Below are positions 44,597 through 54,472 of a DNA stretch of 64,000 bases, piece by piece (the first letter of the stretch is position 1; each line of letters begins with the position of its first letter). Origin of the DNA: Schleiferilactobacillus perolens DSM 12744 (GTDB taxonomy: Bacteria; Bacillota; Bacilli; Lactobacillales; Lactobacillaceae); NCBI RefSeq assembly GCF_001435585.1, contig NZ_AZEC01000002.1, positions 152,879 to 216,878 on the forward strand, given 5' to 3'. The position numbers were made by a program, and so were the translations under genes. The notes below the pieces were generated by a model. That model was not told the origin of the DNA. It saw nothing but the letters and a program-made list of their open reading frames with translations, and did no database searches.

Positions 44597-45940
44597 CTAG
44601 GACCGATTGCGCCGTTTGAAGAAAGGCGGCGTCGTATCGTCATCATCATCTGTATTGTTCACGTTGCTTTCTGGTTGATGAAAGATGTCGAACGCCGGCT
44701 TATCATCATTTGTCCGGGCCGCTCTGCGCCGTTCAGCATCCTGACTGTTGTGATGCAATAAATTCCAATCGGAACCAAATGGTGTTGTGGGATCTTCACT
44801 CGAATGGACTTCGGTATGCCCCCCATTGTCATGAGCTGATTTAGCTGGTTGTGCTTGAGTAGGTGCCGGCTTTTGCTCAGCTGACCGATCCGTACCCGTC
44901 TGATGAGCAGGATTGACCCCCTGCCGGCCACGGTTCGGCCGACCAATGTTCTTGTCGTCTTTTTCCTCTTGCGCTTTGAGTTCTTTATCATCGATACCCG
45001 TGGCGATCACTGTCACAACGACTTCATCGCCTAAGTTTTCGTTAATCGAAGTCCCAAAGATAATGTTCACATCACTTGTTGCAGCATCTGATACGATGCT
45101 GGAAGCATCTTGGGCCTCAAATAAGGATAGATCTGGTCCTCCGGTGATATTCAGCAGGACTTGCTTGGCCCCATCAATGGAAACTTCCAACAATGGGGAA
45201 GAAATTGCTGCTTTCGTGGCCTCCACTGTTCGGTTTTCACCCGTAGCTGAGCCAATCCCCATCAAGGCAGACCCTTGATTAGCCATCACAGTAGTGACAT
45301 CCGCAAAGTCCAGGTTCACGTATCCCGGTGAAGTGATTAAATCAGAAATTCCCTGAACCCCTTGGCGCAATACGTTGTCGGCATCCCGGAATGCCTCCAG
45401 CAGCGGTGTCTTTTTATCGACAGTTTCTAACAAGCGGTTATTGGAAATAATCACTAGTGTGTCTACTGCCGCCTTTAAATTGGCAATTCCCTCTGCGGCA
45501 TTACGCCCGCGCTTAGGTCCCTCAAAAGTAAATGGCCGGGTTACCACACCAACGGTTAACGCCCCAGAATCTTTCGCAATTTTAGCCACAATGGGAGCCG
45601 CACCAGTCCCGGTACCACCGCCCATACCAGCAGTGACGAAGACCATGTCGGCACCCTTCAAAGCGTCCGCCAGTACTTCTTCGCTCTCTGCGGCCGCCTT
45701 CTCGCCAATTTCAGGATTGGAGCCGGCCCCCAATCCCCGAGTTAATTTAGGGCCAAGTTGAATCTTGGTTTCCGCCTTGGCCGCGCTGAGTGCTTGGGTG
45801 TCTGTGTTGGCTACAATAAACTCAACACCTTGAACGCCTTCATCGATCATTCGGTTAACAGCATTGCCACCGCCGCCGCCAACACCGATCACTTTGATCT
45901 TAGCGCTGGGAACTTCTGTATTTTCCATTTTATAATCCAT
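44597..45940 (-). CDS. ftsZ: Cell division protein FtsZ
   Basis: Tubulin-like GTPase that forms the Z ring, 447 residues. It has [17 protein letters not shown] (16-32), the tubulin signature GGGTGTG (107-113), and the T7-region catalytic sequence [15 protein letters not shown]. The core ends at about 320, followed by a Gln/Pro/His-rich linker of about 110 residues. The C-terminal peptide [14 protein letters not shown] would bind FtsA and SepF. GGAGG lies eight bases before ATG. Confidence 0.98.
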   Translation of the reverse strand: MDYKMENTEVPSAKIKVIGVGGGGGNAVNRMIDEGVQGVEFIVANTDTQALSAAKAETKIQLGPKLTRGLGAGSNPEIGEKAAAESEEVLADALKGADMVFVTAGMGGGTGTGAAPIVAKIAKDSGALTVGVVTRPFTFEGPKRGRNAAEGIANLKAAVDTLVIISNNRLLETVDKKTPLLEAFRDADNVLRQGVQGISDLITSPGYVNLDFADVTTVMANQGSALMGIGSATGENRTVEATKAAISSPLLEVSIDGAKQVLLNITGGPDLSLFEAQDASSIVSDAATSDVNIIFGTSINENLGDEVVVTVIATGIDDKELKAQEEKDDKNIGRPNRGRQGVNPAHQTGTDRSAEQKPAPTQAQPAKSAHDNGGHTEVHSSEDPTTPFGSDWNLLHHNSQDAERRRAARTNDDKPAFDIFHQPESNVNNTDDDDDTTPPFFKRRNRS

Positions 45941-45965
45941 ACCGTGTTCCTCCTATTGTCCGCAT

Positions 45966-47339
45966 CTAATCGAAAAAGTTGGTGAAAAGATTTTTGATTC
46001 GTTGCGTCTTCTTTTTCTTTTTCGGATTTGGTCGCTGCGTTTTTTCTGGATCCTTTTTTTCTCGTGTTGGCGCAGGGGTGGGCGCCTGCACGGGTTGATC
46101 AGGGACCCGAGTGTCAGTCGTGGCCGTCGCCAGCGGCCGTGCAGCACGGGGCGTAGCCTGACGCGGACGAATTTCTGCCGGATCAACAACACGCCGAATC
46201 AACGTGTTAATTTCGTTTAAGTGGGCCACATACGACACAATACTCAAGCCCTGGGCAAATGACGGATGACGCAGACCCATTTGATCTGGGATGTACCGTT
46301 TCACTTGCCGCTGATAGACTTTCTGAACCAGTTCGCTGACTCCCGGTAAAGCAGCCACGCCGCCAGTAATCACGATTCCGCCAGGCAAATCAAAGGCATG
46401 GACTTTGCTCAGACCACTCCCCAATCTTTCCAGGATCTGTTCAATCCGGGCCTGAATGATCTCCGCAAGATAGTCCTCACCGACCATTTGCGGATTTGTC
46501 TGCCCAACAATCTCTACGGGGAATTGATCCGACCCTTTGACAAGTGCCGCGTCGGCGTTCCCATATTCCCGTTTTAACCGTTCCGCATTCGCAAGCGTCG
46601 TATTTAATACCACGGAGATATCCTTCGTGATATATTCGCCGCCTTCGGGATCGACATGGGAATATTTCAACTTATGATCGTGAATCACCGCTGCCGTACT
46701 CTGACCGCCGCCCAAGTCTAGAATAATTGTACCAAAGTCCTGTTCGCCATCATCCAAAATGAGTTGGCCTAAGGCTAATGGATTGATCACTAATCCAGAC
46801 AAATGCAGCCCGGCCTGGGCAATAGCCTTACGGGTATTGTGAATCACTGTTTTGGCAGCAGTGAATAAAATGCCGTGGAATTCCAATCGAATCCCCACCA
46901 TCCCGCGAGGATCTTTAATCCCATCAAACCCATCCACAATGAATTCAGATGGTAATACGTCAATAATCTCCCGTTCCGGCGGAAGATTCCGAATCAATGC
47001 CGAGTTGACAACCTGCGCGACATCTTGGGTGGTGATTTCTCGAGAAGTGTCCCCGACAGCAATAATGCCGTCGCACTTTTCAATATTCAACATGTTGGCA
47101 GGAATTCCTGCGTAGACCGTTGTAATTGGTACATTGGCCTTCTTTTCAGCATGTGCTACCGCACTTTTAATCGAGGCAGCCGCCTTATCAATATCAACAA
47201 TGACACCCCGAGACAGGCCTTGGGAGCGTTCACTGCCCACGCCGATCACATTCAATTGATCCTGAATCGATTCCGCCACAATTACCTTAATCGATGTGGT
47301 ACCGATGTCGAGCCCAACGATGACCTTGGACTTATCCAT
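45966..47339 (-). CDS. ftsA: Cell division protein FtsA
   Basis: Actin-like membrane tether of FtsZ, 457 residues. Phosphate 1 is VGLDIGTTSIKVIVAE, phosphate 2 LDLGGGQSTAAVIHD, and the adenosine motif GGIVITGGVAALPGV. A long Pro/Thr/Arg-rich linker (about 385-440) precedes the basic amphipathic C-terminal helix ending KNLFTNFFD, the membrane target. AAGGAGG precedes ATG. A 142-bp gap separates it from divIB; it includes TTAAAATTTAA but no promoter I can defend. Confidence 0.97.
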   Translation of the reverse strand: MDKSKVIVGLDIGTTSIKVIVAESIQDQLNVIGVGSERSQGLSRGVIVDIDKAAASIKSAVAHAEKKANVPITTVYAGIPANMLNIEKCDGIIAVGDTSREITTQDVAQVVNSALIRNLPPEREIIDVLPSEFIVDGFDGIKDPRGMVGIRLEFHGILFTAAKTVIHNTRKAIAQAGLHLSGLVINPLALGQLILDDGEQDFGTIILDLGGGQSTAAVIHDHKLKYSHVDPEGGEYITKDISVVLNTTLANAERLKREYGNADAALVKGSDQFPVEIVGQTNPQMVGEDYLAEIIQARIEQILERLGSGLSKVHAFDLPGGIVITGGVAALPGVSELVQKVYQRQVKRYIPDQMGLRHPSFAQGLSIVSYVAHLNEINTLIRRVVDPAEIRPRQATPRAARPLATATTDTRVPDQPVQAPTPAPTREKKDPEKTQRPNPKKKKKTQRIKNLFTNFFD

Positions 47340-47481
47340 GAATTGTGGCCTCCTTATTAGTCGTAATTAATCGAATACATGGAATACACGGCAAGATGAC
47401 CAAACGACAGTCACGCGCCTATGTTCACTAAGTTAAATTTTAACACACCCACCACCGCGGGATAAACAATTGACCGTGAGA

Positions 47482-48357
47482 TTAAGGGTTCTTGGCACTA
47501 TTTTCACTTTTATTGGGAATCGCATAAGCCCCCACCTCCAAATCCACGATCCCGGTTCCTTTGAGCTGCGTCTTCATTTTCGGATAATAAATGATCTTCT
47601 GTTTTAATGTGGTCAAATCTGCAATGACCTTATTTTGATCATTCATATACAGCATCACTCGATTGGGGTTGCGCTGATCACTAGTATCATGCACTTCTGA
47701 AATATCCGCCTGCACGTGTTGAGAAAGACTAGTATACACTTTCACCGCAAATGCCAGATGCTTAGCACTGGTAAAGTCAGCATAGATTGGTGAATTCCCC
47801 ACCGGTTTACTCTGGCCGTCTTTAAGGACAGTGCCTGTACTCAAGACGGGATAATAAATACCCTGCTTCACGGTATAACCCACAACAGGATACTCTTTCA
47901 CCCGGAGAGTAATGTCATTAATTCCATTGGGGACAATCTGCGCACTCTGCAAGATCGGCATACGCTTTTTTAGATCGCGAGTCATGGTGTGGCGATGCAA
48001 AAAGATGTGCATCAAGCTTTCACCAGAACGAATATGGCTCTCATCAATGACTGCTTGGTCCGCGGCAACATTCGTTCCTTGCACAGAAATCTCTCGCACA
48101 CGGCTGAAAGGAGTTAAGAAATACGCTGTCACCAAGCCAACCACTAGAAAAACCAACAGCACAATCGTCGTGTTCTTCACCAATCGGCGTGTCCGTTGCC
48201 GATTCCACTGGGGGAGGGTTTTGGAAACGTGCAATTCTTGACTAGGCTTAGCAGAATTCGCATTTTCTTGTTTGGCTAGGTAATGTTCCCACGGTTGAAT
48301 TGTCCGTTGGGGATCGACCCGAGACTTGGGTTTTTCTCCTTTTTGCTTGCGCCGCAT
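47482..48357 (-). CDS. divIB: Cell division protein DivIB/FtsQ
   Basis: Bitopic septal protein of the DivIB-DivIC-FtsL complex, 291 residues. A basic cytoplasmic tail of about 65 residues precedes the membrane helix NTTIVLLVFLVVGLVTAYFL (about 65-84). The POTRA domain starts VREISVQGTNVAADQAVIDESHI and is followed by the beta domain (VKEYPVVGYTVKQGIYYPVL). GTG at 48360 and ATG at 48357 are adjacent; I give the ATG, nine bases from AAGGAG. Ends in Asn/Ser/Lys-rich residues. Confidence 0.93.
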   Translation of the reverse strand: MRRKQKGEKPKSRVDPQRTIQPWEHYLAKQENANSAKPSQELHVSKTLPQWNRQRTRRLVKNTTIVLLVFLVVGLVTAYFLTPFSRVREISVQGTNVAADQAVIDESHIRSGESLMHIFLHRHTMTRDLKKRMPILQSAQIVPNGINDITLRVKEYPVVGYTVKQGIYYPVLSTGTVLKDGQSKPVGNSPIYADFTSAKHLAFAVKVYTSLSQHVQADISEVHDTSDQRNPNRVMLYMNDQNKVIADLTTLKQKIIYYPKMKTQLKGTGIVDLEVGAYAIPNKSENSAKNP

Positions 48358-48385
48358 CACGCGCCACTCCTTTCACTCACTTAGC

Positions 48386-49483
48386 TTATGCCTGAATCAA
48401 GTCTTGCATGAGTTGAATAATGTCATCTGATGCATGGGGATGACCGAGTGCCAATGTCGCTTTTTTCATTTTAGCTTGGCGATCGTCATCCCCCATAATG
48501 GCGGTGATCGCATTCAGTAATGTTTTGTCTGTCAATGCCGTTTCCGGCAACATCACGGCAGCTCCCGCCTGGGCCATACTGCTAGCATTTTTAGTTTGGT
48601 GATTGTGAGTCACATAGGGGGAAGGAATCAGAATGCTGGGAATTCCCAATGCGGTGATTTCCGCAATGCTGGTGGCCCCTGCGCGTCCGACAAGTAATGT
48701 GACATCCGGCAAGATGGCAGGCATGTCGTCCACGTAAGGCACAATCTTGACGTTGTTGGGCACGGCTTTATCGCCCAATTGATCCAAAACATTTTGATAG
48801 TGCACATTACCGGTAACAAAGAGGACCTGATAGCTTTGACTGCCAAATTCGGCCAATGCCGATAAAACAGCCTCATTAATTGGCGCTGCCCCGCGGCTGC
48901 CGCCGAAGATCAGGACTGTCGACCGATTAGGCGACAACTGAAAATCCGCCAGTCGTGCGTTGGGCTGGAGTCCAGCCACTTCTTGTGCCCGAGGATTACC
49001 GACCAAAACAATTTTATCTTTTTGTCGAAATTGATCAGCTGCGTCCGGAAAGGCAATCAATATTTTATCCACGTAATGGGCCAGAAATTTATTGGTGACG
49101 CCAGCGATGGAATTTTGTTCATGAATCATGGTTGGAATATGTTCCCGTGCGGCCGCATATACCAGTGCTGATGACACATAACCGCCGGTCCCGATGACAA
49201 TATCTGGCTGAAACTCGCGCACCATTGCTTTGGCTTTATGAACAGCCTTCAAAAACAGATCCACCGTTCGAAAATTTGCGAACAAATTCCGACGATTAAA
49301 CCCCTGTAATTCAATGGTGCTAAAGGGAATGCCCGCTGCGGGTACAATTCGACTTTCCAATCCGTTGGGCGTGCCGACATACTGGATGGCATCCAGTAAT
49401 TTTCTTTCTTGCAGCCGGCGAATCAGCGCCAACGCGGGGTATATGTGGCCGCCGGTGCCGCCACCAGAAATCATCAGTCTCAT
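48386..49483 (-). CDS. murG: UDP-GlcNAc:lipid I N-acetylglucosaminyltransferase
   Basis: Makes lipid II from lipid I at the inner membrane face, 365 residues, GT28 family. It has the glycine-rich N-terminus MRLMISGGGTGGHIYPALAL, then VIGTGGYVSSALVYAA and IHEQNSIAGVTNK. The C-terminal donor-site motifs include LIFGGSRGAAPINEAVL and LLVGRAGATSIAEITALGIPSI. ATGA overlap with murD makes the two translationally coupled. Confidence 0.97.
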   Translation of the reverse strand: MRLMISGGGTGGHIYPALALIRRLQERKLLDAIQYVGTPNGLESRIVPAAGIPFSTIELQGFNRRNLFANFRTVDLFLKAVHKAKAMVREFQPDIVIGTGGYVSSALVYAAAREHIPTMIHEQNSIAGVTNKFLAHYVDKILIAFPDAADQFRQKDKIVLVGNPRAQEVAGLQPNARLADFQLSPNRSTVLIFGGSRGAAPINEAVLSALAEFGSQSYQVLFVTGNVHYQNVLDQLGDKAVPNNVKIVPYVDDMPAILPDVTLLVGRAGATSIAEITALGIPSILIPSPYVTHNHQTKNASSMAQAGAAVMLPETALTDKTLLNAITAIMGDDDRQAKMKKATLALGHPHASDDIIQLMQDLIQA

Positions 49484-50862
49484 GATGGATTCTCCTTGAT
49501 GAACTGGTTGACATCAGCGATGAAGCGATCGCCCCGTTCTTCAAACGTATGGAATTGATCCCAACTGGCGGCAGCTGGTGAGAAAAGCACCACATCACCG
49601 GGCCGACTGGCATGCATGGCTAACGGTACGGCTTCATCCAGGGTATCAACCACCGTTAAATTTTCGATTCCTGCTTGTTTGGCTGTCGCCGCCATCAGCT
49701 TCTTGGTTTGACCGTACACCACCATGGCCCGGACATGATCTTTCAGCAATGGAATCAATTTTTCAAACGTGAAACCACGATCCAATCCGCCGCCGATCAA
49801 TACCACGGGACCTGGGAAAGAACGTAACGCGACTTCTGTCGATACAATATTCGTCGCTTTAGAATCGTTGTAAATTTTTCGGTTTTGCCAGGTCTCCACA
49901 TACTGCATCCGATGCTTGACCCCTGGGAAAGTTTTCAACACGTGGGCAATGGCATCGTTATCCTTTTGCCCGGCCAATTTAGCGGCAGCAATGGCCGCCA
50001 AAGCATTTTCTATGTTATGGGCCCCCGGAATCCGAATATCCTCTGCCGCAATGATTGGAGTGCCTTGGAAATACAACTCACCGTCTTTTAAATAAGCGCC
50101 ATTAGACACCACCTGTTTGCGAGAAAACGGAACGACTTGGCCTTTTGTCTGATGCGACAGTCCCTGCCATTCTGGACTATCCCAGTTCACGACAAAGAAA
50201 TCGGCGGCATTTTGATTAGCCACAATCTTCATTTTTGCTGCGATGTAATTGGCCCGGGTCTTGTGATAATCCAGATGGGCAGAATAAATATTGGTTAATA
50301 CGGCAATATGGGGCCGTAAATGCGTCGTGCCGGCTAATTGGAAACTGGATAATTCAACCACCATCGTATCTTGCGGTGTCACCTTCTCGGCCACCGCACT
50401 AGCTGGGATACCGATATTACCCGCCAGATATGCCTTGCCCTCAGTCCGTTTGGCATTTAACATTTCAGCGATGAGGGTCGTCGTGGTGGTTTTACCGTTG
50501 GTGCCGGTAATGCCGATCCAGGGAGCCTCTGAAATTTCAAACGCCAGCTCAGGTTCAGTAATGATTGGTATATGCTTTTTTTCAGCACGATCCACTAAGG
50601 GATTGTCGTACGGAATACCCGGATTTTTGACGACTAAGGAAAAGTCTTCATCCATCAAAGCCAGCGGCTGCTTGCCTGTAATCACGCGAACGCCATCGTC
50701 AAGCAAGGCCTGGGCAGCCGGATTTTCATTAAACGGCTTAATATCAGTCGCCGTGACAAACGCGCCTAATTTATCTTGCAGCAACCGGGCGGCATTGGCC
50801 CCGCTTTTGGCCAAACCAATCACCAAAACCTTTTTATTCCGGTACGTTGTTACCATTTTCAA
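49480..50862 (-). CDS. murD: UDP-N-acetylmuramoylalanine--D-glutamate ligase
   Basis: Adds D-Glu to UDP-MurNAc-L-Ala, 460 residues. The N-terminal Rossmann region begins VLVIGLAKSGANAARLL. The ATP loop is IGITGTNGKTTTTTLIAEML (about 117-136), then YSAHLDYHKTRANYI, MQYVETWQNRKIYNDSKATN and LIGGGLDRGFTFE. I use TTG at 50862, eight bases after AAGGGAG; ATG at 50856 is also possible. Confidence 0.97.
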   Translation of the reverse strand: MKMVTTYRNKKVLVIGLAKSGANAARLLQDKLGAFVTATDIKPFNENPAAQALLDDGVRVITGKQPLALMDEDFSLVVKNPGIPYDNPLVDRAEKKHIPIITEPELAFEISEAPWIGITGTNGKTTTTTLIAEMLNAKRTEGKAYLAGNIGIPASAVAEKVTPQDTMVVELSSFQLAGTTHLRPHIAVLTNIYSAHLDYHKTRANYIAAKMKIVANQNAADFFVVNWDSPEWQGLSHQTKGQVVPFSRKQVVSNGAYLKDGELYFQGTPIIAAEDIRIPGAHNIENALAAIAAAKLAGQKDNDAIAHVLKTFPGVKHRMQYVETWQNRKIYNDSKATNIVSTEVALRSFPGPVVLIGGGLDRGFTFEKLIPLLKDHVRAMVVYGQTKKLMAATAKQAGIENLTVVDTLDEAVPLAMHASRPGDVVLFSPAAASWDQFHTFEERGDRFIADVNQFIKENPS

Positions 50863-50889
50863 GATACTCGCTCCCTTAGATACAATTAA

Positions 50890-51843
50890 TTACCAAATCA
50901 ATAAGTATAATAATCCGCCTAACGCGCCAACAAACCAAAATGTTAATACGACCCGCCATTCACTCCAGCCGCTCATTTCGAAATGATGATGAATCGGGGT
51001 CATTTTAAAAATTCTTTTGCCTGTTAATTTGAAACTGGCCACCTGTAAAATCACACTGGCTGTTTCCACGACAAAAACGATCCCAACCAACAGCAGCGAC
51101 CATTCTCGATGCAGCATGATGGACACGGCAGCTAACAAACCGCCTAATGCGAGGGACCCTAAGTCACCCATGAATATCTTGGCCGGTTTATGGTTAAAGA
51201 TGAGGAAAGCGGCCAAGGATCCAACCACTGCCAGGGTTACCAATAACACATCCATGCGCTGCTCTTGCCAAGCAATCCAGGCATACACACCAAAAGAAAT
51301 GATCCCCAGGCCAGCTACTAAACCGTCTAGACCGTCAGTCAGATTGACGGCATTAGAAAAACCGACTAGCCAAAAGACACAAAATAGGCAGAAGAAGACG
51401 GCACTGGTAACGAGACCAAATCCCGGAATGACCAACGTATAGGGCATATGTTCGGAAAAATAAACCCAGAGAAAGATGGCACTGATCACAATTTGTCCGA
51501 GCAGCTTTTGCCAGGCTTTGAGACCCATGTTGCGTTTGTAAAACAACTTGAGCCCATCGTCAGCAAAACCAATGAGTCCAAATCCCACTAAGACCAACAA
51601 CAGCACCAGTAATGTACGCCGGATCTGGCCGGTCACTGCCGCAACGATCAACACAGTGAGTGTAGTCGCCGACAAAAAGCCAATACCGCCCATCGTCGGC
51701 GTGCCGCTTTTCTTAGCATGCCATTTGGGCCCTTCCGCACGAATCTTTTGTCCTTCATGGTGCCGTCGGAAATACCGAATCAATAATGGTTCAGCTGCCG
51801 CCGTCACCAAGAAGCTCACCAACAATGTTACCAATTCAATCAT
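50890..51843 (-). CDS. mraY: Phospho-N-acetylmuramoyl-pentapeptide-transferase
   Basis: Integral membrane enzyme forming lipid I from UDP-MurNAc-pentapeptide and undecaprenyl phosphate, 317 residues and ten helices. It has the substrate motifs [13 protein letters not shown] (about 46-58), [31 protein letters not shown] (aspartates of the active site) and [12 protein letters not shown], and the C-terminal [15 protein letters not shown]. Close spacing to murD and the PBP gene. Confidence 0.97.
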   Translation of the reverse strand: MIELVTLLVSFLVTAAAEPLLIRYFRRHHEGQKIRAEGPKWHAKKSGTPTMGGIGFLSATTLTVLIVAAVTGQIRRTLLVLLLVLVGFGLIGFADDGLKLFYKRNMGLKAWQKLLGQIVISAIFLWVYFSEHMPYTLVIPGFGLVTSAVFFCLFCVFWLVGFSNAVNLTDGLDGLVAGLGIISFGVYAWIAWQEQRMDVLLVTLAVVGSLAAFLIFNHKPAKIFMGDLGSLALGGLLAAVSIMLHREWSLLLVGIVFVVETASVILQVASFKLTGKRIFKMTPIHHHFEMSGWSEWRVVLTFWFVGALGGLLYLLIW

Positions 51844-51858
51844 GATTCACTCTCCAAC

Positions 51859-54042
51859 TTATCGGGGTTTTAATGTTACTGTCACAGTCGACGCAGTGGT
51901 AATGACGCTGTTTGCAGCCACAGATTGCGCAATCGCGTAACCACTACCGGTAAATGATACATGAATCCCAGTGATTTCGGCCAGCTTCAAAATATCATTT
52001 TTTGACCAGCCTGTCACATTAGGCATTAAAGCAGCGCCATTCGTTAACAGGACAGCGCGTTGACCAGATAGGAGTTTGGTGCCAGTCCTGGGCAACTGCT
52101 GGACTACCTTCGTGCCGCTGCCAATGATGGCGGGATTCAAACCGACATTAGCCAACGCCGCTTTGGCCTCCGCAGTGGACTGATTCGTCACATCCGGCAT
52201 CGACACGGTGTCAGTGGTAGCCGCACTGCCCGTCTTGCCATAACTGATCACGCGGGTCATCAACGGTTTGAAAATACTAGCCAAAATTGTTTCGGCCGGT
52301 GCAGTCATTTTTTGAGGCTGTTTCATCGTGATGTAGAGGATATATTGTGGATTGCTTGCCGGTGCCATCCCCACGACAGAAAATAAGTAATTATTGTTAC
52401 CAGTCAGATAACCGCCGCCCTTTGGATCCGCAATCTGGGCCGTCCCCGTTTTGACTGCCAAGTCGACACCTGGAATTTGATAAGCCATACCAGTGCCGAT
52501 TTCTTTGTTGTTCACCACAGTGCGCATCTGGTCGAGGACATTGGCCGCCGTGGCGGCAGTAATGGGTGTGCCGACTTGGTGGGGACGATACTTTTTTGTT
52601 TTGCCCGTATTGGGATTGGTGACACGACTTACAATTTGCGGCTGCATCATCTTGCCACCGTTGGCCACAGCAGAAAACGCCTGCATCATCTGCATCGCAG
52701 TCACATTGATTGCTTGCCCAAAGGATGTATTAGCCTGATCCACTGCCTGCTTAAATTGATAAGAGCCAGAGACTTCACCTGGCAATGAAATACCAGTTTT
52801 TTCACCCATATGGAATCGGTTCAGATACTTTTGCCAAGTGGCTTTGCCCATGAGTTCTTCCAAATGGACCATGCCCACATTGCTAGAACGCGGTAATACT
52901 TGATTGAATGGGATCGTCCCCCACCCGGAATAGTTCCAATCCCGAATCGTACTGCCATCCAGGGTCACTGCGCCGGATTGATAAGTGGCATTCGGATTGT
53001 AGTGGCCAGAGTCAACCACGGCCGCCATGGACAAGACCTTCATGACTGACCCTGGTTCATAAGCATCCTCCACCAATGTATCGCGCCACATGGCGGCCAT
53101 GCCTTTTTTAGTCGATGCATCAAAAGTCGGCCGTTGTGAAGCTGCTAAAATTGCCCCCGTCTTAGCGTTCATCAGAATCGCATTCATGCCCAGTGGTTGG
53201 TATTTGTCCTGTACACCTTGCATCAACGTTTCCAAGTTGTTTTGCAGCCGGGAGTCGATGGTCAACGTCATGTTGTCACCGTCCTTGGCCTTCTTAGTAA
53301 TCACCTTAGATTGGGGTAACTCATATCCATAAAGATCGGTCTGGACTTGTTGACGGCCATTGACCCCTGTAAGCATGGCATTGAATTGTTTTTCAATGCC
53401 CATGACACCCGTTAATTGACCATTTTGATCCGTCTCCTCCTTGCTTGGATCTTTTAATTGAGCGATACCGATCACATGACTAGCAAAGGTGCCATTTGGG
53501 TATAACCGAGCAGGTTGGGCTCGGAAAAAAATTCCAGGCAGCTTAGCGTCTGCGATTTTATTTTTAGTGGCCAAGTCAATATTTTTACCCGCAGGTCCAA
53601 ATTCAACTTGATTAATCTTTTTACTCGTTGGTTGCAAGTAATTCTTAATCTGGTCAGCAGATAACGATAGGTATTGACTCAAAACTTGGGCGGTTTTATC
53701 CACGTTAGTCACATAGAGCGGTTTACCTTTCAAATCCACATTGCGGTGGTTAATGACCGCAAAAATCGTGTAAACACTGGAATCTTCTGCAATGACATCG
53801 CCATTGCTCGCATAAATCGTACCGCGCTTGGCTTTGAGGACAGTCTCCTGCGTATAAATTCGACGGGTCTTCGCTGCCAAATTAACGCCGTCCACCTGAC
53901 CGCTGACAGTGATATAAAAAAAGCGAAAGACGACAAGCCCAAAGAATAGCAGGACCGTCGTCAACAGGATAATACCGACGATTTGGCGATTGCGCCGGGT
54001 CTTTGGGTTAGTAGACTTTCGTTCAGGTTGTTTTTGTTTCAT
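51859..54042 (-). CDS. pbpX: Class B penicillin-binding protein with PASTA domains (PBP2x/FtsI type)
   Basis: Septal transpeptidase, 727 residues. A short basic tail and membrane helix (about 20-46) come first, then the dimerisation domain. The transpeptidase domain has SxxK in EPGSVMKVLS (S332), SSN at about 386-388 and KTGTAQ at about 531. Two PASTA repeats follow (from about 608: PDVTNQSTAEAKAALANVG and PNVTGWSKNDILKLAEITG). PASTA domains identify the PBP2x branch. Starts by ATGA overlap with ftsL. Confidence 0.96.
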   Translation of the reverse strand: MKQKQPERKSTNPKTRRNRQIVGIILLTTVLLFFGLVVFRFFYITVSGQVDGVNLAAKTRRIYTQETVLKAKRGTIYASNGDVIAEDSSVYTIFAVINHRNVDLKGKPLYVTNVDKTAQVLSQYLSLSADQIKNYLQPTSKKINQVEFGPAGKNIDLATKNKIADAKLPGIFFRAQPARLYPNGTFASHVIGIAQLKDPSKEETDQNGQLTGVMGIEKQFNAMLTGVNGRQQVQTDLYGYELPQSKVITKKAKDGDNMTLTIDSRLQNNLETLMQGVQDKYQPLGMNAILMNAKTGAILAASQRPTFDASTKKGMAAMWRDTLVEDAYEPGSVMKVLSMAAVVDSGHYNPNATYQSGAVTLDGSTIRDWNYSGWGTIPFNQVLPRSSNVGMVHLEELMGKATWQKYLNRFHMGEKTGISLPGEVSGSYQFKQAVDQANTSFGQAINVTAMQMMQAFSAVANGGKMMQPQIVSRVTNPNTGKTKKYRPHQVGTPITAATAANVLDQMRTVVNNKEIGTGMAYQIPGVDLAVKTGTAQIADPKGGGYLTGNNNYLFSVVGMAPASNPQYILYITMKQPQKMTAPAETILASIFKPLMTRVISYGKTGSAATTDTVSMPDVTNQSTAEAKAALANVGLNPAIIGSGTKVVQQLPRTGTKLLSGQRAVLLTNGAALMPNVTGWSKNDILKLAEITGIHVSFTGSGYAIAQSVAANSVITTASTVTVTLKPR

Positions 54043-54431
54043 CGACCAATATTCCTTATATTTCCTTCAATGAGCGTTAAACCATGGCTCTTGGCAAATT
54101 CATTCAATCGTTGAGAACTCGTTAACTCTCCAATCTCTTGCTGTAAGTCGTTATTTTGTGATCGCTTATCGGCCACCGTTGCCGTCACGTTTTGATATTG
54201 CCGCTGGGTCGTGGTCAAACCTACCTGCATGCTGACGATGGTGAGCATACAGATTCCGCTGATTAGCGCAATTGCCGCAATTAGCACCCGTTCCAAACCA
54301 TTGAGCGGTACTCGGCCTGGTACAGGCTGTGCAGCAGGGACTGGATTGGGCTGTTGCTTGGGTGCAGGCGCCTCTTTTCGTGCAGGTGCGGCACCACCTT
54401 GTCCCCAATTAAGTTCCTTTTGTTCAATCAT
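54039..54431 (-). CDS. ftsL: Cell division protein FtsL
   Basis: Small bitopic divisome protein, 130 residues. The cytoplasmic half is rich in Ala, Pro, Gln and Lys (APARKEAPAPKQQPNPVP). The membrane helix is about 48-72 (VLIAAIALISGICMLTIVSMQ), followed by an extracellular leucine-zipper coil with DKRSQNNDLQQEIGELTSSQRL and an FtsL-like end (AKSHGLTLIEGNIRNI). ATG at 54431 is nine bases after AAGGAG. Fits the rsmH-ftsL-pbp order. Confidence 0.92.
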   Translation of the reverse strand: MIEQKELNWGQGGAAPARKEAPAPKQQPNPVPAAQPVPGRVPLNGLERVLIAAIALISGICMLTIVSMQVGLTTTQRQYQNVTATVADKRSQNNDLQQEIGELTSSQRLNEFAKSHGLTLIEGNIRNIGR

Positions 54432-54472
54432 CGTCAACAACTCCTTACACTTTTATAAATTAAGTTTTCCTT

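Noticed and set aside
47340-47481. Promoter or terminator between divIB and ftsA
   Set aside because: TAAAAT and the TTAAAATTTAA palindrome were seen, but no acceptable -35 spacing or U-tract.
50291-50986. 231-codon plus-strand frame
   Set aside because: Antisense to murD and mraY, both fully intact; no start signal.
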